A stretch of 33,934 nucleotides of DNA, from positions 1-33,934 of the forward strand of contig CAKUPC010000020.1 of NCBI GenBank assembly GCA_934675095.1. The letters are read 5' to 3'. Numbering within the stretch: the stretch's first letter is position 1; every line of letters begins with the position of its first letter. The notes below the pieces were generated by a model. It ran no database searches. It was not told where the DNA came from and was given only the letters and a program-made list of their open reading frames with translations. Positions 6,315 through 16,357 of this stretch are shown here, one piece after another. Made by a program: the position numbers and the translations under genes. Source of the stretch: an uncultured Bacteroidales bacterium. GTDB lineage: Bacteria > Bacteroidota > Bacteroidia > Bacteroidales > UBA932.

Positions 6315-8390
6315 TCATTTTACAACGGAGCCGCCGAACGTCGCGACGAAATCAGGCCAAGACTTTGAGACACACGACTCGTCGTCAATCTCAATCGGAG
6401 CGTCGGCGCCGAGGGATGCGACTTTCAGAGCCATCACCATGCGGTGGTCGTGGCAGGAAGTGAACTTGCCGCCCCTGAGCATACTGCCGTTGAGGATACG
6501 CCATGCGAGAGAATGTCCGGTTATGACAAGCACGTCCGAGGACTCGTCGATTTCCACCTCAACGCCCATCTGTCCTAGCATTCCCACAATCGCCGCGGCA
6601 CGGTCGCTTTCCTTGTTGCGCAGACGGCTCACCCCATAAATCCGGCTCTTGCCCTGACAGAACGCGGCAAGCACTGAAACGCACGGGAAAAGATCCGGGC
6701 AATGGGAAGCATCGGCCTCGAAGGCAAGCAGAGGAGCCTGCTGCACATGAATCTCACCGTCGTCGCCGTCCAGCTGGGTGATGCTCGCGCCGGCCGCCAT
6801 GAGTATGTCCATTATCGCTATGTCAGCCTGCAACGAATTGACATCCAGACCGTCTATGCAGGCCTTTCCGAAAATCGAAGCCGCGACCATGAAAGGTACG
6901 GCAGCGCTCCAGTCGCCCTCTATGTCAAAATCGGCGGCGGTATATCTCTGGCCCGCGCGCACCTTAAAAATCATCTCGGTGCAGAGCGACCAGTCTCCGT
7001 CGGATTCGAGGAAGTCGCGGCCTCCGAGCATCTCGTTGGAAATCTTCACGCCGAATTTCTTGAGGACCTCGGCGGTCATGAACGTGTATGGTATGCTCTT
7101 GGGATTCTCCACGAGCAGGGTCATGTTCCTGTCAGCGAGCGGCATTGCCATCAGCAGCCCGGAAATCAGCTGGGAGCCGCTCTCTCCCGAGACCTCGGCC
7201 TTGAGCTCGGAAATGTGGCCGGTCACGGTCACGGGAAGCTTCTCTTCCTCAGCCGTGGCCCTGACTCCAAGGCCGTCCATTATTTCGCCAACTCCCGGCA
7301 GGCGGCGTCCGGCAAGGGTCTTCTCGCCGGTTATCTTCACGTCCTGCCCGGCGGAAAGCTCGGCGGCGAGAGGAATCATCAGTCTCGCAAGCAGTCCGGA
7401 CTCCCCGACATGGATTTCCTTGAGCCCCGGGAGGCAGCCCTCCGACGCGGCCGTGCCGGTGATGACGAGGTTGGTCTCATCGCCTGCCGTCTCCCTTTCC
7501 ACCTTGGCACCGAGATGCCCGGCGACCCTGATTGCCGCTTCCGAATCCTCACACGGCGTGTAGTTGCGCAGGCGAGACGTGCCTTCGGAAAGGGCGGCGG
7601 CAATCACCGCTCTCTGAACGAAGCTCTTGGAAGATGGGACAATGATGTCGACATCAAAGAACGGAAGCCTGCCATAGACAGTTTCCGACATGACATCCGC
7701 AACCATCTGTCCCGGAGCGGCCGCATCTTCGTCGGTCAAGGCGGCGTAGGTGAACGGAGCGCCCTTTCTCAGGCATTCCATTCTGGACTCACGCCCGGCC
7801 TCTCCCATGCAGAACGCGATGAGGCGCCCCTCTGTGGTTTCCGGAGCAGGGGCGGCGCGGCGGCCGGCCTGAGGAGGAGCGAGACATGACGGGTCATCAT
7901 AAAGGGCAAGGACGCGGTCGGCATCCTCGGCGGAGTTCGCCGTAGTGACAACCTTCACGATGTCGGCTCCGTGATATACGCATTTCTCGACCACAGCCTT
8001 GAGAGCCTCAGTGGAGTCCGTTCCGTTGAAATCGTGGAACGAGCGTATCAGCAGGGTCCCGTTGTCCTCGCAAGCCGCCTTTACGCGCTTGAGGTTTTCC
8101 TTGGGAGCCTCTATCTCAAGGTCCGCGTATGATGCGCCCGCCTTTATCGCGGCGACAAGCCGTTTCTCGCAAAGGGACGCGACGGCGACGGGACTCATCT
8201 CAGGATGCCTTTTCGCTGTCTCGGCAATCCGGCACGTGGCAACCAGAGGAATGTCGGCAGTGGAAAACAGCTCGTCTATCTCATCTTCACTGACATCGCA
8301 GAGGTCAAGGCGGATTTCAGCCATCCTGCACTCGTCCATGGCGGCCAGGAGCTCGTCAAAGTTTTTTTCTTTTAATACTGTACAAATCAT
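6315..8390 (-). CDS. aroDA: Fused type I 3-dehydroquinate dehydratase / EPSP synthase (AroD-AroA)
   Basis: One 691-residue polypeptide carries two shikimate-pathway enzymes. Residues ~1-235 are a type I dehydroquinase: EIRLD (E25, R27), ATCR (R54), IRSFHDF with the general-base His119, IVKVV with the Schiff-base Lys146, and APGQ near 233. Residues ~245-691 are 5-enolpyruvylshikimate-3-phosphate synthase: PSSKSFVQRA, GESGLLARL, GSQLISGLLMA, FDIEGDWSAA, RNKESDRAAA and DHRMVMAL are all in order. A 20-30-residue Ala/Pro-rich stretch (around APPQAGRRAAPAPET) lies inside the dehydroquinase half. Steps three and six of the pathway are thus joined; AroE and AroK act in between and are not here. The start lies 22 bp after aroB. 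Confidence 0.95.
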   Translation of the reverse strand: MICTVLKEKNFDELLAAMDECRMAEIRLDLCDVSEDEIDELFSTADIPLVATCRIAETAKRHPEMSPVAVASLCEKRLVAAIKAGASYADLEIEAPKENLKRVKAACEDNGTLLIRSFHDFNGTDSTEALKAVVEKCVYHGADIVKVVTTANSAEDADRVLALYDDPSCLAPPQAGRRAAPAPETTEGRLIAFCMGEAGRESRMECLRKGAPFTYAALTDEDAAAPGQMVADVMSETVYGRLPFFDVDIIVPSSKSFVQRAVIAAALSEGTSRLRNYTPCEDSEAAIRVAGHLGAKVERETAGDETNLVITGTAASEGCLPGLKEIHVGESGLLARLMIPLAAELSAGQDVKITGEKTLAGRRLPGVGEIMDGLGVRATAEEEKLPVTVTGHISELKAEVSGESGSQLISGLLMAMPLADRNMTLLVENPKSIPYTFMTAEVLKKFGVKISNEMLGGRDFLESDGDWSLCTEMIFKVRAGQRYTAADFDIEGDWSAAVPFMVAASIFGKACIDGLDVNSLQADIAIMDILMAAGASITQLDGDDGEIHVQQAPLLAFEADASHCPDLFPCVSVLAAFCQGKSRIYGVSRLRNKESDRAAAIVGMLGQMGVEVEIDESSDVLVITGHSLAWRILNGSMLRGGKFTSCHDHRMVMALKVASLGADAPIEIDDESCVSKSWPDFVATFGGSVVK

Positions 8391-8412
8391 ATATTTTGGG
8401 GTTCTTTTTGGT

Positions 8413-9591
8413 CTAGATTCCTTTTCCCGTCAATGTCACAATGTCTAATCCCACTGTTTTGACGGAGCCTATCTTTGTCGGGAGGACAAAGTTTATCCTG
8501 TTGCCTTCGGCTTTCTTGTCCTTGGAGATCACCGCGGACATTTCCCTCATACCGAACGGGCATTCGGTCGGAAGTCCGATGTCGCGGAAATCGGCTTCAA
8601 GCCTCGAAGAGAGACCGTCCTCACAGACAAACGCCCGCCCTTCGGCGTCGGTCACCTTACCGGACAGTCTTTCCGCGAGCCTTGCGGCCGCGACTATGCC
8701 GATAGCGACGGCCAGTCCATGAGCCCACTTTCCCCCGGAAAGAGTCTCTATGGCATGGGCGAACGTGTGCCCGAGGTTGAGTACCCGCCTGAGTCCGTGC
8801 TCTTCAGGATCCCGCTCCACTATCGAGGCCTTGATTTCAGCAGTCCGCGCGGCAAGACGACCGATTTCAGCCTCATGGCTTCCGAACCCGAGACTGTCCG
8901 CCACTGCGGGCGCCGAACCGTCGGTGGCTTCACAAGGCTTCACACCCAAATGCCCCGTCCACTCCTTCAGAACAGTCACGGCATTCCCGTATGCTTCGGG
9001 ATCAGCGATGATGAAAGTCTTGAGCATCTCTGAAACTCCGGAAAGTAAAGTCTCGCGGCCCAGTGTCCGCAACGGTTCGGGATAAACATAGGTAAACACC
9101 GGCTGTCGGATGATTCCGAGCATGTTCTTGAAAGAATGGAAGTTCACCCCGTTCTTTCCGCCTATTGCGGCATCGACCTGTGCGAGAAGCGTCGTCGGAA
9201 CGAAGGCAAAACGAACTCCCCTCTTATATATTGAGGCGGTGAAGCCGGCAATGTCCGTCGTGATTCCGCCTCCGATACCTAATACGAGGACACTGCGGTC
9301 CGCGCCGAAATCAAGCATATCTCCGACGATTGCCTCAACGGCCGCCATTGTCTTGTTCTCCTCCCTGGCATCTATCAGACTGATGCCCAAGAGTTTTCCT
9401 TTCGCAACCGGACTCCCGAAAAAGTTCAGGGGCACGCCTGCAAGCCCTTCAGCAACAGGCTGTCCGACCCGGTCCCAGACATTTTCGTCACAGACAATCC
9501 AGACCTTCCCATAGCCGTCCAGCAACGGGAAAAGCGGGTCAAGACTGTCCGCACGAACTATCCTGCATATCGTTTCTCTTTCCTCTTCCAT
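8413..9591 (-). CDS. aroB: 3-dehydroquinate synthase
   Basis: It converts DAHP to 3-dehydroquinate with NAD and a divalent metal, the second shikimate step. In the 392-residue protein the NAD-binding GIGGGITTDIAGFTAS (105-120), VPTTLLAQVDAAIGGKNGVN (131-150) and the metal-binding LNLGHTFAHAIE (~262) are intact. It is ~30-40 residues longer than many AroB proteins; the extra length is an insertion near residues 210-235 before the GRLAARTAEIKASIV helix. It is the first gene of the operon and has a consensus promoter upstream. Confidence 0.96.
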   Translation of the reverse strand: MEEERETICRIVRADSLDPLFPLLDGYGKVWIVCDENVWDRVGQPVAEGLAGVPLNFFGSPVAKGKLLGISLIDAREENKTMAAVEAIVGDMLDFGADRSVLVLGIGGGITTDIAGFTASIYKRGVRFAFVPTTLLAQVDAAIGGKNGVNFHSFKNMLGIIRQPVFTYVYPEPLRTLGRETLLSGVSEMLKTFIIADPEAYGNAVTVLKEWTGHLGVKPCEATDGSAPAVADSLGFGSHEAEIGRLAARTAEIKASIVERDPEEHGLRRVLNLGHTFAHAIETLSGGKWAHGLAVAIGIVAAARLAERLSGKVTDAEGRAFVCEDGLSSRLEADFRDIGLPTECPFGMREMSAVISKDKKAEGNRINFVLPTKIGSVKTVGLDIVTLTGKGI

Positions 9592-9643
9592 ACAAAATCC
9601 TCCGGTTGCGCCCGAATCGGATTTCTCAGGAGCAACGGCGCGA

Positions 9644-9675
9644 CAAATTTATATTCAGTTTTAATTTTTTACAAA
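9644..9675 (-). promoter_or_regulatory. Consensus promoter of the aroB-aroDA-aroC operon
   Basis: On minus, TAAATTTG (9644-9651) and TTTG (9672-9675) are 20 bp apart. The predicted leader is ~48 nt. It diverges from the tRNA-Leu promoter only 30 bp away. Confidence 0.75.
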
Positions 9676-9702
9676 TATATTTCTCACATTTTGCAGTGGT
9701 AT

Positions 9703-9733
9703 TTTGCGGTATCACAAGTTTTTTCTACCTTTG
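9703..9733 (+). promoter_or_regulatory. Consensus promoter of tRNA-Leu
   Basis: TTTG (9703-9706), 19 bp, TACCTTTG (9726-9733): a perfect Bacteroidetes promoter, placing the start ~64 nt before the mature tRNA. Confidence 0.8.
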
Positions 9734-9801
9734 CAGTCCTTTCACAAGGAGTCTATCGGCTCGCGGTTCTCAAGGTCTTGCCATGAGTCTGCGGGAAATT
9801 T

Positions 9802-9883
9802 GCCCGGATGGCGGAATCGGTAGACGCGCTGGTCTCAAACACCAGTGCCGCAAGGCGTGCCGGTTCGACCCCGGCTCCGGGTA
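9802..9883 (+). tRNA. tRNA-Leu (anticodon CAA)
   Basis: Acceptor GCCCGGA pairs with TCCGGGT (one G·T at the end); discriminator A at 9883; CCA is not encoded. Anticodon arm CTGGT-CTCAAAC-ACCAG gives CAA (reads UUG). A short variable stem (TGCCGCAAGGCG) marks a class II tRNA. T-arm GCCGG-TTCGACC-CCGGC is perfect. It is a single-gene unit; the repeat at 9895 begins 12 bases later. Confidence 0.97.
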
Positions 9884-9894
9884 CTTTCAAACTC

Positions 9895-9988
9895 CCCCTC
9901 CCGTCCCCCTTTGTGGGGGAAGTTGTGCCACGTGCGCACTATCCCACGGGCCTGCGCTTCGCTGTTCTTCGCACGGCGCTTATGCGCC
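9895..9988 (+). repeat. 94-bp hairpin repeat, copy A (3' of tRNA-Leu)
   Basis: Begins CCCCTCCCGTCCCC and ends with the hairpin GGCGC-TTAT-GCGCC (9975-9988); a first hairpin is CCCCC-TTTGT-GGGGG. The same element, about four-fifths identical, is found at 11969-12061 on minus. Both stems are kept through compensatory changes. It may be a REP/BIME-like unit, a small MITE or an RNA processing/stability element in the tRNA tail. Confidence 0.75.
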
Positions 9989-10060
9989 TCCTGAAAAAAA
10001 TCGCTGAAAAATCGCTGAATGAAATTTTCGAGGACTTCGCTTAGAAAGAAAGCTTGAGAA

Positions 10061-10173
10061 ATTTGTGCTCCGACAAATCGTCGGAGCGGGAGTCCGGAGT
10101 AAAAAATTCTGAAAAAAGTCGAAAAAATTTTTGAAATCGCAAGAAATTCTTGCGAATCGCAAGTTTTGCTTGC
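10061..10173. other. AT-rich tract with strong inverted repeats upstream of the XRE gene
   Basis: The 350 bp between tRNA-Leu and the XRE gene hold, after repeat A, an AT-rich stretch with direct repeats of AAAATCGCTGAA (9997-10019). Three hairpins follow: GCTCCGAC-AAATC-GTCGGAGC (10067-10087), TCGCAAG-AAATT-CTTGCGA (10137-10155) and GCAAG-TTTTG-CTTGC (10159-10173). The first competes with ATTTGT...ACAAAT (10061-10078). Position just before the regulator's promoter makes an operator possible, but no protein-binding site can be proved. Confidence 0.4.
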
Positions 10174-10196
10174 TGTTTTTGTTCATGTTTCTGTTA

Positions 10197-10204
10197 TAAT
10201 TTTG
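10197..10204 (+). promoter_or_regulatory. Likely -7 box of the XRE gene
   Basis: TAATTTTG fits TAnnTTTG and lies 33 bp before the ATG. A TTTG lies upstream, but at 15 bp spacing rather than 19-20. Confidence 0.45.
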
Positions 10205-10236
10205 CGGCGTAATAACATGTAAAGCAGTTGAGCGGA

Positions 10237-10674
10237 ATGGATAACAATTCTATCAAGGACAATATCTACCGTTTCAGAAAGGCCAAAGGATATACGCAGG
10301 AAGACATGGCCGCCCTGTTGGGCACTTCCATCACGACCTACAGGAACATCGAGAGCGGAAACACCAATCTCATACATCCGATGGTACAGAGAATTTCCGA
10401 AGTGCTGGGCATCAGCGAAGAAGTTCTTCTGACAGAAACGGAACAGTCCGCGTACGGCATTCTGGAGGATGACGGCGTGCCGTATCTTGCCAGGAAACCG
10501 GACTCTGAGCAAAATGCAAAAATACGAAAAGAGTATGAGAATCGACTTTATGTTAACAGGACAGAGATCAACAGCCTGAAAGAGATGGTACGGAACCAGC
10601 AGACTGTAATCTGCGATATGTCACGAACATTGCAGATGGCGAGGAGACTCAAGAGAATCGACGACGGAGACTGA
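10237..10674 (+). CDS. XRE-family helix-turn-helix transcriptional regulator
   Basis: A 145-residue protein with an N-terminal Cro/C1-type HTH (~residues 5-62): IYRFRKAKGYTQEDMAALLG, then TSITTYRNIESGNTN and ISEVLGISEEVLL. The rest is charged and ends in a likely coiled coil (NRTEINSLKEMVRNQQTVICDM) that could mediate dimerisation. There is no peptidase or toxin domain. The ATG at 10237 is preferred over the in-frame TTG at 10228. Its neighbours are repeat A upstream and the probable convergent RNA gene 3', whose RNA would end right at its stop codon. Target genes are unknown; autoregulation through the hairpins upstream is an inference. Confidence 0.88.
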   Translation: MDNNSIKDNIYRFRKAKGYTQEDMAALLGTSITTYRNIESGNTNLIHPMVQRISEVLGISEEVLLTETEQSAYGILEDDGVPYLARKPDSEQNAKIRKEYENRLYVNRTEINSLKEMVRNQQTVICDMSRTLQMARRLKRIDDGD

Positions 10675-10675
10675 G

Positions 10676-11056
10676 ATAAAAGTCGGAGGAATCTGAAAAA
10701 TGCAGTATTGCAAATATCGGCGGAACCTAAGAATCTGCCGGTACAGGCTTGCCTTGTGCCTTTCCGAAAAAAGATTCCTCTTCTGGAAAGTTGTTGTCTC
10801 CAGAACGATGCCGCTCCCTCGGAGGAGATCCCGAAACAATGCAAAAAGCGCGGGCCGCTTTTCTGCAACACAGGTAACTCGCGGCTCTGGACGGCCTTTA
10901 TGCACCTGCAAGCAGCTAAGCAGTCCACGCAATGCGTGGAACTACAGCCACTTGTTCCAGTGCATATTGAAATTGTCCAGATTTCGAGTTGCCGGAACAA
11001 GAGCAAAGCTCTATATTTTCAGTTCTTGCCGCCTGTCATCTGCATGACGGACGGCA
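10676..11056 (-). ncRNA. Probable structured non-coding RNA, unrecognised family
   Basis: About 380 bases without a credible protein, preceded on minus by a consensus promoter. Stems, all perfect unless noted (plus coordinates, arm/arm): 11024-11039/11044-11059 (TCTTGCCG...CGGCAAGA, one inner mismatch, GCAG loop on the RNA); 11000-11004/11008-11012; 10985-10993/10873-10881 (nine pairs, one wobble); 10975-10981/10886-10892; 10960-10966/10899-10905; 10924-10930/10934-10940, which competes with 10937-10942/10954-10959; 10844-10850/10856-10862; 10781-10787/10799-10805; 10686-10694/10772-10780. The third to fifth are nested, forming one closed multibranch arm of ~121 bases. The last stem is followed on minus by CGACTTTTATC, a weak terminator. 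I find no conserved tmRNA, RNase P, 6S or SRP motifs. It converges with the XRE gene and could also act as antisense to its 3' end. Confidence 0.5.
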
Positions 11057-11059
11057 AGA

Positions 11060-11091
11060 CAAAGATAGGCATTTTATTCCGAAGTGTCAAG
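11060..11091 (-). promoter_or_regulatory. Promoter of the probable structured RNA
   Basis: On minus, a perfect -7 TATCTTTG (11060-11067) and, 20 bp upstream, CTTG (11088-11091; TTG kept). The -33 lies in the last codons of the membrane protein gene. The first stem begins right after the -7 box, so the RNA would start in a hairpin. Confidence 0.6.
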
Positions 11092-11766
11092 AGTCAGGTC
11101 GGCGATGCCGCGACGCTGTTTCTTGAGGTCGAAATAACCGATTATCGAGATGACGAACGAGCCTGCAAAATCAAGCATCAAGTCCTCCATCGTGTCTCTC
11201 AATGCCTCATGTCCCTCAAGAGGAACGGCATTGTCGAACGTGCCGGGGGTCGTGAGATACTGTTGGGAGTTCAGACCGAAGAGACCGTCCGTGATGAACT
11301 CCATGATTTCCCAAAGCGCTCCGACAGCGAGGGCGAAACATATCACCCAAAGCGACACGAACACCGGAGAGAACTTCAGCTTGTTGCCCTCCACGCTGTT
11401 GAAAGTGTTGATGATTGCATAGCCGAGGATACCCAGAAGGACTCCCGACATACCATGCTCAAGCGAGTCCCACCAGCCGAACTTTCCGTAAAAGTCAGCC
11501 ACATCACCGAGAATGAGGGCGCAGAAGCAGAATGACACGAAAATCACCTCCATAAGATGAGGAATCTTTATGTGTATGATTCTGTGCAGGATGTCCGGGA
11601 CAAAAGTCAGGAACATCATCAGCGCGACCTCAAATGTCTGAAAGGCGAGACGGCTCTGCGTCGCGTCATCATCAACGATACATATCGAGACTATGCCGCC
11701 CACAAAAAGCACGGCACACAGCACCAATATGACAATGGAGAATTTCGAGAGTTTTCTGACCTGCAT
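11074..11766 (-). CDS. Polytopic membrane protein, DUF2238/YjdF-like
   Basis: From the ATG at 11766 (MQVRKLSKFSIV; an upstream GTG at 11814 is less likely) this is a 230-residue protein with about six membrane segments: FSIVILVLCAVLFVGGIVS, LAFQTFEVALMMFLTF, MEVIFVSFCFCALILG, GMSGVLLGILGYAII, FVSLWVICFALAVGALWEI and LDFAGSFVISIIGY. Between them lie WWDSLEHGMSG, ALWEIMEFITDGLFG and DTMEDLMLDFAGS. This spacing of His, Trp-Glu and Asp residues in membrane loops resembles DUF2238 proteins such as YjdF, whose function is not established. It lies 3' of rpoC on the same strand but beyond a terminator-like hairpin. Family assignment is by pattern only. Confidence 0.7.
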   Translation of the reverse strand: MQVRKLSKFSIVILVLCAVLFVGGIVSICIVDDDATQSRLAFQTFEVALMMFLTFVPDILHRIIHIKIPHLMEVIFVSFCFCALILGDVADFYGKFGWWDSLEHGMSGVLLGILGYAIINTFNSVEGNKLKFSPVFVSLWVICFALAVGALWEIMEFITDGLFGLNSQQYLTTPGTFDNAVPLEGHEALRDTMEDLMLDFAGSFVISIIGYFDLKKQRRGIADLTLDTSE

Positions 11767-11888
11767 GACAGATACTACATTTAGTGAATTGCGTTTTAAT
11801 AAATTTAACCCCACGAAGTTAATTCAAATATTTCAAAACACAAAAACCGGCAGGCAACATAGGTTCAGCATTGCCTTCAAACAAACAC

Positions 11889-11920
11889 AAAAGCGGCTCG
11901 GCCAAGAAACTGACCGAGCC
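11889..11920 (-). terminator. Terminator-like hairpin beyond rpoC
   Basis: On minus, GGCTCGG (11914-11920), 12-nt loop, CCGAGCC (11895-11901), then GCTTTT. It is ~160 nt after the rpoC stop, with repeat B between. The 313 bp from rpoC to the membrane gene hold only these two elements. Confidence 0.6.
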
Positions 11921-11968
11921 ACTTTACACATTATTCAGATGGATGTGGTGCAAGGCAGATAATCGACA

Positions 11969-12061
11969 GACGCATCAGCGTCGTGCGGAGAACAACGAAG
12001 CGAAAGCCTTGTGCGATAGTGTGCACGGAGCACCACTTCCCCTTCGAGGGGACGGGAGGGG
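11969..12061 (-). repeat. 94-bp hairpin repeat, copy B (3' of rpoC)
   Basis: Read on minus it begins CCCCTCCCGTCCCC 18 bases after the rpoC stop codon and ends GACGC-TGAT-GCGTC (11969-11982). The first hairpin is CCCC-TCGAA-GGGG. Against copy A the terminal stem differs by G-C to A-T on both arms and the first stem is one pair shorter on both arms, so the folding is preserved. Orientation relative to the upstream gene is the same as for copy A. Confidence 0.75.
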
Positions 12062-12079
12062 TCTAAAACAAGGGCCCGA

Positions 12080-16330
<4,251 letters not shown>

Positions 16331-16357
16331 ATTTCTAAAATTTCAAATTAACCGTAA

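Noticed and set aside
6702..7889. Plus-strand frame of 395 codons opposite aroDA
   Set aside because: Shadow of the AroA half; no promoter, no recognisable motif.
10548..11006. Minus-strand frame of 152 codons inside the probable RNA
   Set aside because: Cys/Arg/Ser-rich, overlaps the XRE gene end, and is interrupted in meaning by perfect hairpins; judged non-coding.
10708..11535. Plus-strand frame of 275 codons across the RNA region and opposite the membrane gene
   Set aside because: Composition changes abruptly at 11074, where it becomes a shadow of the minus-strand membrane protein; the first part has no protein-like pattern and coincides with nested stems.
9884..12079. Possible integron attC site, retron or insertion sequence
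   Set aside because: The 121-bp nested palindrome lacks attC core sequences; there is no reverse transcriptase, integrase or transposase, and no target-site duplication or terminal repeats bracketing the region.
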